From the NCBI RefSeq assembly GCF_900232865.1, contig NZ_OCTS01000002.1, forward strand, positions 186,001 to 250,000: a stretch of DNA of 64,000 nucleotides. Reading direction: 5' to 3'. This stretch comes from Corynebacterium dentalis. Its GTDB lineage: Bacteria; Actinomycetota; Actinomycetes; Mycobacteriales; Mycobacteriaceae. This document shows positions 35,528 to 46,326 of the stretch, one piece after another. A program made the translations under genes and the position numbers. The notes under the pieces were generated by a model. The model did no database searches. It saw nothing but the letters and a program-made list of their open reading frames with translations, and had not been told where the DNA came from. The stretch's first letter is position 1, and each line of letters begins with the position of its first letter.

Positions 35528-37640
35528 GAAAAATCCTCTCGCAGAATTTCAGTATCCGCTGTGCCATCTCAGCGCGGTTGGGAAGGCGTTCAAAGTTATG
35601 GCCTTCATCGTCGAAAAGCAGTAGCTCGGTATGCACACCGTGGGCCGTCAACACACCCATGGCCTGATATGCCTCAGACACAGGCACGTTGGCATCACGC
35701 TGACCGTGAATGAAAAGCACTGGAACGTCTACCTTGGACAGCTGGCGCAGTGGGGATGCCTGCTGCAGTAGTTGCTGGTCAAGATTCTGATCGCCGTACT
35801 TCGGCTGACCAGCAGCTGCAATCCACGGATCTGTATCGCGGTAGAACGTCTCCAGATCAGACATGCCACAGGCGGCGATGCCGCCGGCCCAGCGTCCCGC
35901 GTGCCTGGTCAGGGAAGCATGCACTAGGTAGCCGCCGTAGGAGCGTCCCATGATGACAGCCTTGCCCTCTTCAGTCAGACCAGCAGAGATCAAGTAGTCC
36001 AGGGTGTCCTCGGCGTCGTCGATCGCGGCAAAGCGACCATAACGGTCGTCTGCTTGGGAGAACCAGCGCCCACGTCCTGCCGAACCACGCACGTTGGGCT
36101 GGAAAACCGAATATCCGGACGAGGCCAACTTCCGCAACACATTGTTGTAATCCGGACGAGACTGCCCCTCGGGACCGCCGTGGAAATACACCACCATGGG
36201 CGCAGGCTCAGTGGGCTCTTGCCCCACGGCCCGATACAACCAGCCTGATAGTCGCAGACCATCCCGCGTTTCGTAATTGTGTAGCTCCGGGATGATCTCC
36301 GCCTCGTCCCACACAGACAGCACTGCACGGCCACGCTGGTCCTGCGGCTGTTCAGAAAGTAGCTCAGGCGGAGCCTCACTCACTACATCTCCCACCGCCG
36401 CAGCAGTGACCTGGAACTCGTCGCCCACCCAGCTTTGGCGCGCCACGTCATAAACCACCACGCTGGGCGGAAACTCAGGACCAGAAACAGTTACTGCCAG
36501 CAACTTTCCATCCGCCGTCAACGAAGGGGACGTCGCGATCAGGGAAGGCAACTCCGGTATCGCTATGACCTCAGCGTTGCCATTAGCAAGGTCCACGATT
36601 TCCAGATCGCACCAACCTTCGTCGTTCCACAGCACTACAGCAGTAGAACCGTCCGCAGAGATTGTGAACTCCTCTACCTCGGCATCGTCACGCTCCAACA
36701 ACACGTCCTTTTTGTAGCCGTGCGTGCTTGGCGTGACCTTGAGCAGGCGGAAACGTTCAGCGGAATGATCACTACGCACGATGTAACAATAACCGCCGTC
36801 TTCGGTGGGCAACACGAAGCCCTGATCTGTGGTGGACCCCTTGTCCACGGGCAACAGGGGCATCCATTCGCCCTCCGGACTCACTGCAAGCAACTCACGG
36901 TTGGTGCGGGACCCCACTCGGAACAAGGAGTACTGGTCACGAGAATGGATCAACGCACCGCCCGTGCGCCGATCCACCAACTTGGACTCACCGGTAACAG
37001 GGTTGAACAGGCGGCCTTCCACCGTTCCATCCCGGTCATAGGCACTCACGGCCACGTATTCGTCTTCCCAGCTGACCAACTCCACGGTGGCGTATGCGGC
37101 CAAGTCCACCATGTAGGCATTTGGATCCTCCGGGTTAGTGGTCACAAACCAGATCTGCTCATGGTCACCACCATCGGGCGCTACTTCGCAGGCCAACCAC
37201 TCACCATTCGGGGAGTACAACACCCTGCGCACAGCGCCTTCAATCGGAAGCACAACCTCGCGCTCTTGGCCAGAAACGGGATCACCCTTGGCGTCGAGAG
37301 GAATCTGGATGGCTAGCGGGTAACGTTCCTGCTCCACCACCACGCACGCCAACAAACGCCCATCTGGGGACAAAGCTGGAGCCTTGACGTAGCGGTCGAC
37401 GGACCACAAGCAGTTCGGCTGATCACCACCACCCGCAGAAGTTTCTCCATGCACGGGCACTTCGTCGCTGACTACATCCCGATAATTCACAGCTCTAAAT
37501 CCTAATTGCTGTGCAGGCGATCCTCGAAAGGGGCGGGAGGCAAAGCGCCTGAATTGACGGAACGTACGGTCTTGCTTGGCATCCTCGGGTTGCCTATCCC
37601 CGTGCACTTCCGGATGTTCGTATGATTCCGAATTTGTCAC
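35520..37640 (-). CDS. S9-family serine peptidase (prolyl oligopeptidase type)
   Basis: A 706-residue peptidase with an N-terminal beta-propeller (about 40-420, no catalytic motifs) and a C-terminal alpha/beta hydrolase domain. The catalytic triad reads S567 (GRSYGGYLVHA), D649 (GQRDANVPVS) and H681 (DDEGHNF). The oxyanion region is MVVYFHGGPEGQSRPDYN (key HGGPEGQSR). No signal peptide, so intracellular; family members cut short peptides. Its GTG overlaps the ATP-grasp stop (TAGTG), which couples translation. Confidence 0.92.
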   Translation of the reverse strand: MTNSESYEHPEVHGDRQPEDAKQDRTFRQFRRFASRPFRGSPAQQLGFRAVNYRDVVSDEVPVHGETSAGGGDQPNCLWSVDRYVKAPALSPDGRLLACVVVEQERYPLAIQIPLDAKGDPVSGQEREVVLPIEGAVRRVLYSPNGEWLACEVAPDGGDHEQIWFVTTNPEDPNAYMVDLAAYATVELVSWEDEYVAVSAYDRDGTVEGRLFNPVTGESKLVDRRTGGALIHSRDQYSLFRVGSRTNRELLAVSPEGEWMPLLPVDKGSTTDQGFVLPTEDGGYCYIVRSDHSAERFRLLKVTPSTHGYKKDVLLERDDAEVEEFTISADGSTAVVLWNDEGWCDLEIVDLANGNAEVIAIPELPSLIATSPSLTADGKLLAVTVSGPEFPPSVVVYDVARQSWVGDEFQVTAAAVGDVVSEAPPELLSEQPQDQRGRAVLSVWDEAEIIPELHNYETRDGLRLSGWLYRAVGQEPTEPAPMVVYFHGGPEGQSRPDYNNVLRKLASSGYSVFQPNVRGSAGRGRWFSQADDRYGRFAAIDDAEDTLDYLISAGLTEEGKAVIMGRSYGGYLVHASLTRHAGRWAGGIAACGMSDLETFYRDTDPWIAAAGQPKYGDQNLDQQLLQQASPLRQLSKVDVPVLFIHGQRDANVPVSEAYQAMGVLTAHGVHTELLLFDDEGHNFERLPNRAEMAQRILKFCERIFHE

Positions 37641-39379
37641 TACTGCATCACCACAGGCCCTTCTTCGTCTTCATCCACTAATGCACCTGCCGAAGGAATG
37701 TTCTCTCCCCATTCCACCGGATTCTGCAAGATCCACGTATCTTTGCCTCCGCCACCGCGAGAAGTGTTAACGATCAACGACCCCGCCGCAGCCGTCCGAG
37801 TTAACCCGGCAGGCACCGTGTGCGCAGTGAGCCTATGGGCGTTCACTGGCTGATCGGAGGCTTCCTGCTCACTTCGCGCAGGTCGCACATGAACGAACGC
37901 ACGCAAATCCACGTGGCGGGGATGAATAACCTTATTACCTGTGGTGTCCTCACCATAAGTGGGCAACGTAGACAGACGAACCACGTCCTGAGCAATATAG
38001 CCTTCTGGGTTGTCCTTCAGTTCTTCAGCGCGCTGCGCCAGCACCTCGTCCGAACACTCTGGACCAATTGTGATGCCGTTTCCACCGTATCCATCCACTG
38101 GCTTGACTACCACTTCACCAAGTCGACTAAGCACCGCGTCAACTTCACCCGGCTTGTGACATAGGCACGTAGGAACCTGATCCAATAGCGGCTCTTCATC
38201 GAGGTAAAAGCGAATCATCTGCGGAACATAGGCATAGATGGCCTTGTCATCACCCACGCCATTGCCAAAGGCATTTGCAAAAAGCACCCGGTGACCGTTG
38301 AGGGCCTGCTCTAGGCCTGGGCCAAGCTTTTCTCCATTGAAACCTGTGGCTTCAAACAGCTGCTCCTTGGTGATGCGGATATAGACCACATCCAGGGGCC
38401 GCTCCTGCCCCTCGGCATCTCTGTAGTGCAGGTAACCATCGATCACGGCCAACTGGTCCGGCGTACACACCGGGGCACCGATCATCTCCGCGATACGTTG
38501 ATGTTCAAACCACGCTGAATCAGTGTCACCAATGGACACGACTGCCAGCTGTGGATCCTGCGGGTTCTTCGCATTCTGCGGCACGGAGGCGCGCATTGTC
38601 TCCCTGATCATGGGGAACGCCTCTTCCGGGTCGTGCATGTCGTAGCCCTCCATGACCTCTCCAAAGAGCTCGCGGGAGATCTTTCGCATGGAGTGGGAAA
38701 ATGTGATTCCCGACGGCACGCGCAGGTTATCCTCCAGCACGTACCAACGTCCTTCGTCCGTGCATACCAAGTCCATGCCACACACTTGTGCGCGGACGGA
38801 ACCCGTGGGCTGCAGAAAGCCTGAGTCCTCGTACCCGGGTGCGCGCTGCAGGTCGAACTCGTCCACGACGCCAGCTTCAACGATCTTCTTCGGTCCGTAC
38901 ACATCGTCCAAAAAGGCATTGAGCGCCCGTGCGCGCTGCTCCAGACCTTCGGATAGGAACGTCCACGTCTCCGCGTTGATGATGCGAGGAATGAAGTCCA
39001 TCGGGAACACCTGCGGCTCGTTCTCACCCGTGACGCGGAAGGTGATGCCTTCTTCGCGCTCCAAGTCTTCTGCGCGTGCGTTGCGCTCGTCTAGCTCCTG
39101 CAACCCGATTTCGGCGAACTTTTCCATGGCGAACGCGTAACGAGGGCGCGGGGTGCCGTCGGCAAAAAGGGCCTCATCCCACAACTTGGCCGCGGGGGAA
39201 TTCGGGTCATACGCAGAAAACAGCTGCGCGTCCTCCGAAGGGGTGGCATCCGCATCGGGATCGTAGGTGGGTAGGGTCTCGTCGGAGAACTCCATGGTCA
39301 CCAACGGGCTGGGAGCATCTTTGGGCTGCTCCTGAGGGGTTCCAGCCGAGGTAAACGTGTCATCTTTTGCAGGGCACAT
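37640..39379 (-). CDS. Circularly permuted ATP-grasp protein (type 2)
   Basis: A roughly 579-residue ATP-grasp fold of the circularly permuted class, whose members are predicted to make peptide-like bonds with free amino acids or peptides. Motifs seen are VCTDEGRWYVLEDNLRVPSG (key LEDNLRVPSG), SAWFEHQRIAEM, VVVKPVDGYGGNGITIGPEC and RHVDLRAFVHVR, and the C-terminal VNTSRGGGGKD. Homologous to the Rv2411c type. The ATG at 39379 has AAGG only a few bases upstream; the open frame extends to 39475 and a later ATG at 39295 is possible. The usual companions (alpha-E, transglutaminase-like genes) are not adjacent; two peptidases follow instead. Confidence 0.86.
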   Translation of the reverse strand: MCPAKDDTFTSAGTPQEQPKDAPSPLVTMEFSDETLPTYDPDADATPSEDAQLFSAYDPNSPAAKLWDEALFADGTPRPRYAFAMEKFAEIGLQELDERNARAEDLEREEGITFRVTGENEPQVFPMDFIPRIINAETWTFLSEGLEQRARALNAFLDDVYGPKKIVEAGVVDEFDLQRAPGYEDSGFLQPTGSVRAQVCGMDLVCTDEGRWYVLEDNLRVPSGITFSHSMRKISRELFGEVMEGYDMHDPEEAFPMIRETMRASVPQNAKNPQDPQLAVVSIGDTDSAWFEHQRIAEMIGAPVCTPDQLAVIDGYLHYRDAEGQERPLDVVYIRITKEQLFEATGFNGEKLGPGLEQALNGHRVLFANAFGNGVGDDKAIYAYVPQMIRFYLDEEPLLDQVPTCLCHKPGEVDAVLSRLGEVVVKPVDGYGGNGITIGPECSDEVLAQRAEELKDNPEGYIAQDVVRLSTLPTYGEDTTGNKVIHPRHVDLRAFVHVRPARSEQEASDQPVNAHRLTAHTVPAGLTRTAAAGSLIVNTSRGGGGKDTWILQNPVEWGENIPSAGALVDEDEEGPVVMQ

Positions 39380-39459
39380 AACCTTCAAGGCTAGCGACTT
39401 GTTCCTGCACCGGCATGAAAGCTGGCATTGTTCGTGCAGATTCGACCAACAAAAACAAA

Positions 39460-39499
39460 ACAAGCGGGGCACCACCTCGAAAGGTCATGCCCCGCTTGT
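39460..39499 (-). terminator. Terminator after rplQ
   Basis: A perfect 12-bp stem (minus strand ACAAGCGGGGCA with its complement) is followed on the minus strand by a T-rich tail (TTTTGTTTTTG). It ends the rpoA-rplQ transcript and separates it from the ATP-grasp gene. Confidence 0.9.
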
Positions 39500-39525
39500 G
39501 TGCAGGAAGTTTCAGCAGCTAGTGC

Positions 39526-40077
39526 TTACTTCTCCTCAGCAGCGTCCTCAGCCTTGTCAGCCTCTACTGCTTCAGCCTCAGCGGCCTCGTCGGTTGCGGT
39601 GTCAGCCTCAACCTCAGGAGCCTCCTCAGCCTTGGTCTCTTCAGCCTGTGCGGCCTCAGCCTTGTCTGCCTTCTTGGAAGCAGCGGCGCGGTTTGCGCGC
39701 TCAGCCTCGGTAGAAACCAGTGGCTCGGTGACCAGGGAAATCTGAGAGATTGGAGCGTTGTCGCCCTTGCGGTTCTCCAGCTTGATGATGCGGGTGTATC
39801 CGCCGTCACGGCCTTCGAACTTTGGAGCCAGCTCGTTGAACAGGTAAGCAACAACTTCCTTGTTCGGGATGAGCTTCAAGACGTTGCGACGGTCAGCCAG
39901 GGTGCCGCGCTTAGCCTTGGTGATCAGCTTCTCAGCGTATGGACGCAGCAGCTTAGCCTTTGCATCCGTGGTCTTGATGGCGCCGTGCTCGAACAGCTGT
40001 GCTGCCAAGTTGGACAGGATCTTCTTCTGGTGAGAAGCAGAACCTCCGAAACGGGCGCCCTTCTTTGGGGTAGGCAT
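39526..40077 (-). CDS. rplQ: 50S ribosomal protein L17
   Basis: The 183-residue protein begins [18 protein letters not shown]. It has the L17 core motifs [22 protein letters not shown] (key [10 protein letters not shown]) and [12 protein letters not shown]. The C-terminal 60 residues are an Ala/Glu/Thr repeat-like tail ([22 protein letters not shown]) absent from compact L17 proteins but usual in Actinobacteria. Confidence 0.97.
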   Translation of the reverse strand: MPTPKKGARFGGSASHQKKILSNLAAQLFEHGAIKTTDAKAKLLRPYAEKLITKAKRGTLADRRNVLKLIPNKEVVAYLFNELAPKFEGRDGGYTRIIKLENRKGDNAPISQISLVTEPLVSTEAERANRAAASKKADKAEAAQAEETKAEEAPEVEADTATDEAAEAEAVEADKAEDAAEEK

Positions 40078-40122
40078 TAGTTCTCCTCGTGTGGGTGTTT
40101 AGTGAGCGCTTCGAAAAGCGAC

Positions 40123-41136
40123 TTACTCCGCGATGTCTTCGCCCTCGGTGTCTACGAAATCGCCCGTTGCAGCGTCGTAGCCTTCGATCTCAGTGACATC
40201 GAAGCCCTCTGGGGCATCCTTCAAGCCCAGGCCAAGGCCGGCGAGCTTGATCTTCACTTCGTTGATGGACTTCTGACCAAAGTTGCGGATGTCCAGCAGA
40301 TCGGACTCCGTGCGGGTGGCCAGCTCACCAACAGTGTGGATTTCCTCACGCTTGAGGCAGTTGTAAGAACGAACGGAGAAGTTCAGGTCCTCGATAGGCA
40401 TGTTATAGGCAGCGATGTGCTCGGTCTCCTGTGGGGATGGACCGATCTCGATGCCCTCAGCCTCGTAGTTCAGCTCCTGTGCCAGTCCGAAGAGCTCCAC
40501 CAGAGTCTTACCTGCAGATGCCATGGCATCGCGGGCGGTGATGGAGTTCTTGGTCTCTACATCCAGAATCAGCTTGTCGAAGTCCGTGCGCTGTTCCACA
40601 CGGGTTGCCTCGACCTTGTAGCTGACCTTCAACACTGGGGAGTAGATCTGGTCCACAGGGATGCGGCCGATCTCGCTGGAAGCGGCTGCTGCAGGAACGT
40701 AGCCACGGCCACGCTCTACGATCAGCTCGATGTCCAGCTTGCCCTGGTCGTTGAGGGTAGCGATGTGCAGGTCCGGGTTGTGGACCTCTACTCCTGCGGG
40801 AGGAACAACATCGGCACCGGTGACGGCACCTGCGCCTTCCTTGCGGATGTACATCGTGACTGGCTCATCGGAATCGCTGGACAGAACCAGGGACTTGATG
40901 TTCAGGATGATGTCAGAGACATCTTCCTTCACGCCAGGGATGGTGGTGAACTCGTGGAGCACACCGTCGATACGCAGGGAGGTCACTGCTGCTCCGGGGA
41001 TGGAGGACAGCAGGGTACGGCGCAGGGAGTTGCCGAGGGTGTAACCGAAGCCCGGCTCCAGTGGCTCGATGACGAACCGGGAGCGGGACTGATCGATGTA
41101 TTCCTCGGTCAGTGATGGGCGCTGTGAGATAAGCAT
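40123..41136 (-). CDS. rpoA: RNA polymerase alpha subunit
   Basis: The 337-residue alpha subunit has the N-terminal dimer domain ([28 protein letters not shown], key PVDQIYSPV) and the C-terminal domain [20 protein letters not shown] that binds upstream promoter elements and activators. It ends in an acidic tail ([10 protein letters not shown]). It is preceded by rpsD and followed by rplQ. Confidence 0.98.
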   Translation of the reverse strand: MLISQRPSLTEEYIDQSRSRFVIEPLEPGFGYTLGNSLRRTLLSSIPGAAVTSLRIDGVLHEFTTIPGVKEDVSDIILNIKSLVLSSDSDEPVTMYIRKEGAGAVTGADVVPPAGVEVHNPDLHIATLNDQGKLDIELIVERGRGYVPAAAASSEIGRIPVDQIYSPVLKVSYKVEATRVEQRTDFDKLILDVETKNSITARDAMASAGKTLVELFGLAQELNYEAEGIEIGPSPQETEHIAAYNMPIEDLNFSVRSYNCLKREEIHTVGELATRTESDLLDIRNFGQKSINEVKIKLAGLGLGLKDAPEGFDVTEIEGYDAATGDFVDTEGEDIAE

Positions 41137-41250
41137 TGTCTGAAATTCTCCTTGTCGGCGACCGCTATTTGACGCCGGTAGAGGGGGAACCGCCTTTCAC
41201 CCCACGGTGTGCAGCGAAAGTACGGCAACGGAGTAAAGCCGGGTTGTCTA

Positions 41251-41856
41251 CTACTTGGAGTAGAGCTCGACGATGAGCTGCTCCTGCAGCGGCACGTCGA
41301 TCTGAGCGCGCTCGGGCAGCTGGTGCACGAGGATGCGCAGAGTTGCCGGAACGACCTGCAGCCAGGCCGGTACGACAGTATCAACCAAACGGTCCTGAGC
41401 TTCTTCGAACCACAGCATCGAGCGAGACTTTTCGCGCACGTCGATGATGTCGTACTGAGAAACCTTGAAAGAAGGAACGTTGATGTTCTTTCCGTTCACG
41501 GTGAAGTGACCGTGGGACACCAGCTGACGAGCCTGACGGCGGGTGCGAGCCAGTCCTGCGCGGTACACGACGTTGTCCAAGCGAGACTCTAGGATGATGA
41601 CCAGGTTGTCACCGGTCTTGCCAGCCTGGCGGTTAGCCTCAGCGTAGTAACGGCGGAACTGCTTCTCCAGCACGCCGTAGGTGTACTTAGCCTTCTGCTT
41701 CTCCTGAAGCTGCAGCAAGTACTCGGACTCCTTGATGCGAGCGCGTCCAGCCTGTCCCGGTGGGTACGGACGGCGCTCGAAGGAGCTATCGCCGCCGATG
41801 AGGTCGACGCGGAGGCGACGGGAGATACGGGTTGCGGGTCCGGTATAACGAGCCAT
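41251..41856 (-). CDS. rpsD: 30S ribosomal protein S4
   Basis: The 201-residue assembly initiator protein has the S4 RNA-binding fold: MARYTGPATRISRRLRVDL at the start and ESRLDNVVYRAGLARTRRQARQLVSHGHFTVNG for the S4 domain (key RLDNVVYRAGLA and ARQLVSHGH). It follows rpsK by 29 bases. Confidence 0.98.
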   Translation of the reverse strand: MARYTGPATRISRRLRVDLIGGDSSFERRPYPPGQAGRARIKESEYLLQLQEKQKAKYTYGVLEKQFRRYYAEANRQAGKTGDNLVIILESRLDNVVYRAGLARTRRQARQLVSHGHFTVNGKNINVPSFKVSQYDIIDVREKSRSMLWFEEAQDRLVDTVVPAWLQVVPATLRILVHQLPERAQIDVPLQEQLIVELYSK

Positions 41857-41885
41857 TGTTTATCCCTATCCTTTCTGTGTGATCT

Positions 41886-42290
41886 TTAGACGCGACGACG
41901 CTTTGGAGGGCGGCAGCCATTGTGTGGCTGCGGCGTAACGTCTGCGATCGTGCCGACCTCGAGGCCAGCGGTGGACAGGGAACGGATGGCGGTCTCGCGG
42001 CCAGAGCCTGGGCCCTTAACGAAAACGTCAACCTTCTTCATGCCGTGCTCCATTGCCTTGCGGGCAGCGGACTCAGCAGCCATCTGGGCAGCGAATGGGG
42101 TGGACTTACGGGATCCCTTGAAGCCGACGTGGCCGGAGGATGCCCAGGAAATCACAGCGCCCTTCGGGTCCGTGATGGACACGATGGTGTTGTTGAAGGT
42201 GGACTTGATGTAGGCGTGGCCATTAACCACGTTCTTCTTGACGACGCGACGGCCGGTACGGCGAGCGCCGGAACGAGTCTTAGGAGGCAT
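41886..42290 (-). CDS. rpsK: 30S ribosomal protein S11
   Basis: The 134-residue protein shows [52 protein letters not shown], and ends [18 protein letters not shown]. Its start overlaps the stop of rpsM. Confidence 0.98.
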   Translation of the reverse strand: MPPKTRSGARRTGRRVVKKNVVNGHAYIKSTFNNTIVSITDPKGAVISWASSGHVGFKGSRKSTPFAAQMAAESAARKAMEHGMKKVDVFVKGPGSGRETAIRSLSTAGLEVGTIADVTPQPHNGCRPPKRRRV

Positions 42291-42658
42291 TACTTCTTCT
42301 TTCCTGCGATCGTCTTCTTAGGACCCTTACGGGTACGGGCATTGGTCTTGGTGCGCTGACCGCGAACCGGCAAACCACGACGGTGGCGCAGGCCCTGGTA
42401 GGAACCAATCTCGATCTTGCGGCGGATATCGGCCTGAATCTCGCGGCGGAGGTCACCCTCCACCTTCCAGGTGTTCTCAATCACGTCACGCAGAGCGGAC
42501 AGCTGCTCGTCGGTGAGGTCCTTGGAGCGAAGGTCAGGAGAGATGCCGGTCTTTTCCAGCAGCTCTGCGGAACGGGCTGGGCCGATTCCGAAAATGTAGG
42601 TGAGTGCAACCTCCATGCGCTTATCGCGTGGGAGGTCCACACCAGCAAGGCGTGCCAT
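42290..42658 (-). CDS. rpsM: 30S ribosomal protein S13
   Basis: The 122-residue protein begins [21 protein letters not shown] and has [20 protein letters not shown] and [14 protein letters not shown] at the end. The 249-base gap to infA is longer than usual and holds no rpmJ (L36), which often lies there in other bacteria. Confidence 0.98.
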   Translation of the reverse strand: MARLAGVDLPRDKRMEVALTYIFGIGPARSAELLEKTGISPDLRSKDLTDEQLSALRDVIENTWKVEGDLRREIQADIRRKIEIGSYQGLRHRRGLPVRGQRTKTNARTRKGPKKTIAGKKK

Positions 42659-42907
42659 AGGGCATTTCCTTCCGGATAATTGCGGCGGTTTTCTCCATAC
42701 TCGTCCCGTTCAAAAACCACCAGCACTTGGTGCCGATGAGTGTTTTACGGGCTCTGGCCACCGCGGCCAAAGGTAGTTATCGGGGCTTGGCTTACGCACA
42801 AAAGCACACGGCGATTGCACGCAGGAAATGACCCCGAATGGATGTATGGAGGCTTACAGTATGAGTCTCACATAGCCCGTTGGCCAGCAATAACTGGTCA
42901 ACGTTGT
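42659..42907. other. Gap between infA and rpsM without a coding gene
   Basis: The region holds no open frame with support. I looked for L36 (rpmJ), whose 37-residue basic motif MKVRPSVK would be visible, and did not find it. The rpsM ribosome-binding site GGAAGG is just upstream of 42658. Confidence 0.5.
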
Positions 42908-43129
42908 TTACTTGTAGCGGTAAACGATACGCCCACGGGTCAGGTCGTATGGGGAAAGCTCAACCACTACGCGATCCTCTGGGAGGATGCGGATGTAGTG
43001 CTGACGCATCTTGCCGGAGATGTGTGCGAGCACCTTGTGCCCGTTATCCAGCTCAACGCGGAACATCGCATTTGGCAAAGGCTCGACAATGCGGCCCTCG
43101 ACCTCGATGGCGCCTTCCTTCTTAGCCAT
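42908..43129 (-). CDS. infA: Translation initiation factor IF-1
   Basis: A 73-residue OB-fold protein with the IF-1 signatures [23 protein letters not shown] (key [14 protein letters not shown]) and [25 protein letters not shown] precedes the ATG. It binds the A site of the small subunit. Confidence 0.98.
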   Translation of the reverse strand: MAKKEGAIEVEGRIVEPLPNAMFRVELDNGHKVLAHISGKMRQHYIRILPEDRVVVELSPYDLTRGRIVYRYK

Positions 43130-43325
43130 AAACTTCCTAACAACCTGGTGGTAAACGTATATTTTCCGCCACAGTCTGCGCGATCTCAGTCGCGTTTATG
43201 TGAGCGTTTGTCGTAGTAAGATCGTTGTCTCACAAGACAAAGGGAGACTTTACGCCCTTTTCCCTGCTCATGACAAATAAGTGTGCTCACCTTGTGGCCT
43301 AGGCCCCCGCACGTCCGGTGCGGCT

Positions 43326-44120
43326 CTAGCGGCGCGGCGTGAGAATCCGCGGTCCCCCAGCGGTCGCCGCCACGGTGTGCTCCCAGTGCGCGGCGTGCGA
43401 ACCATCGACCGTCACCACGGACCAATCATCTTCCAGCACCACGGAATCCTCGGTGCCCAGCGTCAGCATCGGCTCGATAGCCAGCACGGAACCTTCCTGA
43501 ATCACCGGTCCACGCCCCGGCTTGCCCTCGTTGGCCAAGAACGGATCCTCGTGCATGGTGTGCCCGATGCCGTGCCCGCCGTATCCATCGACGATGTATA
43601 GATCGACGCCAAACTTCTTCTCCGCCTCATACGTGGCCTTTTCCAATGCCCAGGACACATCCGTGAGTCGGTTACCGGGGACCATCGCCTTCAGACCTTC
43701 CATCAGGACCCACTCCGTGGCCTCGTTGAGCAAGCGCACGTCCTCGGCCAACTCCCCCACGCCGAATGACCAGGCGCTATCACCCACCCATCCCCCGAGT
43801 GTGGCGCCGCAATCCACACTGACCAGGTCGCCGTCTTTGAGCACCACGTCATCGGAGGGAATGCCGTGCACGATCATCTCATTGACCGACGAGCAGATAG
43901 AGCCCGGAAACCCCTGGTAGCCCTTGAACGTCGGCACGGCACCTGCGCTACGGATCACGTCCTCTGCGATCTTGTCCAGATCCAGCGTGGTCATCCCCGG
44001 CTTCACGGCCGCGCGCACTGCCTGCAACGCGTCACCGACGATCTTGCCCGCAGCCTCCATGGCATCCAGTTGCTCGGGAGTCTTGGCGGCGATCGCCTTG
44101 GTCTTTTTTCTAAAGCCCAT
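43326..44120 (-). CDS. map: Methionine aminopeptidase
   Basis: A 264-residue type I metalloprotease that removes N-terminal methionine. Motifs: IVHGIPSDDVVLKDGDLVSVDCGA, GGHGIGHTMHEDPF (metal histidine), and the terminal AIEPMLTLGTED plus VTVDGSHAAHWEHTV. The ATG at 44120 (MGFRKKTKAIAAK) is preferred because the longer frame to 44228 runs through a low-complexity, unsupported stretch. It lies between adk and infA. Confidence 0.94.
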   Translation of the reverse strand: MGFRKKTKAIAAKTPEQLDAMEAAGKIVGDALQAVRAAVKPGMTTLDLDKIAEDVIRSAGAVPTFKGYQGFPGSICSSVNEMIVHGIPSDDVVLKDGDLVSVDCGATLGGWVGDSAWSFGVGELAEDVRLLNEATEWVLMEGLKAMVPGNRLTDVSWALEKATYEAEKKFGVDLYIVDGYGGHGIGHTMHEDPFLANEGKPGRGPVIQEGSVLAIEPMLTLGTEDSVVLEDDWSVVTVDGSHAAHWEHTVAATAGGPRILTPRR

Positions 44121-44279
44121 GGGTGGGTGCGTCCTATCTGCGGGTTGTTGTTTTTTTCTTCCCGACGCCATGCGCGCGATCGATCGAGGCTGGCGTCGAA
44201 AAGAAAAGGAAGGGAAATGAAAAACCACGCCCGGCCAGGAAGATCACTGACGAGGCGCGGCGGGTGAGACCCAAAAAGG

Positions 44280-44825
44280 CTAGTTGCCCAGGGCATCCAA
44301 GGTGGTGGTGGAGATATCTTCCACGGAACCTTCGGCGTCGATGTTGACCAGGATGTCCTCATAGTGCTTGATCAGAGGAGCGGTCTCATCGCGGTAGACC
44401 TCGAGGCGGGTGCGGATGGTGTCCTCGTTGTCATCATTGCGACCACGGGCGAGCATGCGCTCCACCACGACGTCCTCGGAGACAACGTAGTTGACCACGG
44501 CGTCCAGCGATGTGCCGGACTTGGACAGCATCTCTTCCAGCAGTTCGGCCTGCTCGATGGTGCGTGGGAAGCCGTCGAGGAGGAAGCCGTTCTGGGCGTC
44601 GTCCTCGTTCAGGCGATCCTGAACCATCTTCGCGGTGACCTCGGTGGGAACCAGCTTGCCGGCATCCATGAATTCCTGAGCTTGCTTGCCCAGATCGGTG
44701 CCGTTGCTGATGTTCGCGCGGAACAAATCGCCGGTGGAAATGTGTGGGATCTTCAGGGAATCGGACAGCAGTGCTGCCTGGGTGCCCTTGCCGGCTCCGG
44801 GAGGGCCGAGGAGAACTAGTCTCAT
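44280..44825 (-). CDS. adk: Adenylate kinase
   Basis: A 181-residue kinase with P-loop [30 protein letters not shown], and [20 protein letters not shown]. It is the short (lidless) form, as usual in Actinobacteria. Its start codon lies in the secY stop (ATGA). Confidence 0.97.
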   Translation of the reverse strand: MRLVLLGPPGAGKGTQAALLSDSLKIPHISTGDLFRANISNGTDLGKQAQEFMDAGKLVPTEVTAKMVQDRLNEDDAQNGFLLDGFPRTIEQAELLEEMLSKSGTSLDAVVNYVVSEDVVVERMLARGRNDDNEDTIRTRLEVYRDETAPLIKHYEDILVNIDAEGSVEDISTTTLDALGN

Positions 44826-46156
44826 TTCAGGAATCCTTCGTAGTTAGCTTGCATGACCTGGGACTCGATCTGCTTCACGGTGGTCAACGCGACAGACACC
44901 AGAATCAGAATCGCAGTGCCACCAAACGGCATGGAACCGTTGGCCGATGCTGAGGTCTGGACACCCATGTTAATCAGGATGTTCGGCAGGATGGCAATGA
45001 GGCCCAAGTAGATGGAACCCACCACCAGCAGACGGTTCATCACATAACCCAAGTACTCGGCGGTCGGACGGCCGGGGCGGATGCCGGGGATGAAGCCACC
45101 GTACTTCTTCATGTTGTCTGCCTGATCGTACGGATCGTACTGCACGGAGACGTAGAAGAAGGAGAAGAAGATGATCAGCAGCAAGTAGACCGCGATGTAG
45201 GCCCAGTTAGATGGGTCTGTCAGCGCGCTGATGACCGTGCGGTTCCACCAGTTGTCCTGATTCTGCGCGGCGGCGGAATCATTGGACTGGATGATCTGGG
45301 TGATCAAGATGGGGACGGTCAGCAGGGAGGACGCGAAGATCACTGGGATCACGCCAGCTTGGTTGACCTTCAGTGGCAAGTAGGTGGAGGTCTCGCCGTA
45401 CTGGCGGCGGCCAATCATGCGCTTAGCGTACTGCACCGGAATGCGGCGCTGGCCCTGCTCGATGAAGACCACGCCCACCACGAGGATCAGCACACCCACG
45501 ATCACCGCGCCGAACTTGAAGCCACCACCGGAGGACAGGATGGTCGCGCCCTCAGCAGGCAGCATGGTGGCGATACCTGCGGTAATCAGCAGGGACATGC
45601 CGTTGCCCACGCCACGGTCGGTGATCAGCTCGCCCATCCACATCAGCAGCACAGCACCGGAGGTCATGATCAGCACCATGACCACCAAGCCGAACACGCC
45701 AACGTTGTCCTTCAGCACAGGGATGCCCTGGCCCAGCAATTGCTGACGGTCCGCCAGAGCGACGATGCCGGAGGACTGCAGCAGCGCCAGCGCCACCGTC
45801 AGATAACGGGTGTATTCCGTCATCTTGGCTTGGCCGGACTGGCCCTCCTTCTTCAACTGCTCAAACTTAGGGATCACGACTGTGAGCAACTGAATGATGA
45901 TGGAGGCCGTGATGTACGGCATGATGCCCACCGCGAAGATGGACAGCTGCAGCAGCGCGCCGCCAGAGAACAGGTTGATTAGAGAATAGACCGCCGATTG
46001 CTCGGTCAGATCGCTAATCTGCTGCGTAATTCGGGCGTAATCCACACCAGGTGTTGGGATCTGGGCGCCGATGCGATAAAGGATGACCAACGCAATAGTG
46101 AAGAGAATCTTCTTGCGGAGATCAACATTTTTGAACGCCGAGACGATGGCGGACAA
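44822..46156 (-). CDS. secY: Preprotein translocase subunit SecY
   Basis: A 444-residue, ten-helix channel protein: [31 protein letters not shown] in the second helix region (key [13 protein letters not shown]), [10 protein letters not shown], and the late [20 protein letters not shown]. Followed by adk with an overlap. In the usual actinobacterial order rplO would directly precede it; here a redox gene and a TetR regulator lie between. Confidence 0.97.
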   Translation of the reverse strand: MSAIVSAFKNVDLRKKILFTIALVILYRIGAQIPTPGVDYARITQQISDLTEQSAVYSLINLFSGGALLQLSIFAVGIMPYITASIIIQLLTVVIPKFEQLKKEGQSGQAKMTEYTRYLTVALALLQSSGIVALADRQQLLGQGIPVLKDNVGVFGLVVMVLIMTSGAVLLMWMGELITDRGVGNGMSLLITAGIATMLPAEGATILSSGGGFKFGAVIVGVLILVVGVVFIEQGQRRIPVQYAKRMIGRRQYGETSTYLPLKVNQAGVIPVIFASSLLTVPILITQIIQSNDSAAAQNQDNWWNRTVISALTDPSNWAYIAVYLLLIIFFSFFYVSVQYDPYDQADNMKKYGGFIPGIRPGRPTAEYLGYVMNRLLVVGSIYLGLIAILPNILINMGVQTSASANGSMPFGGTAILILVSVALTTVKQIESQVMQANYEGFLK

Positions 46157-46326
46157 ACTAGCCTCCTGGGTATTTGGTACGGCATTTCGGCGCGCCCCGC
46201 GTGGGTGGTGCGGCGGCTGGCCAAAATTCGGCCGATGTACAACCCCCGAATAGTATCAGGCGCGCGGGACACTCGATAGTCTGACGGCCGATTTAGCCGT
46301 CCGCTTAACGCGTTCTTATCGCTTCC

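Noticed and set aside
42659..42907. Possible rpmJ between infA and rpsM
   Set aside because: The L36 sequence is short but distinctive and I do not find it in any frame.
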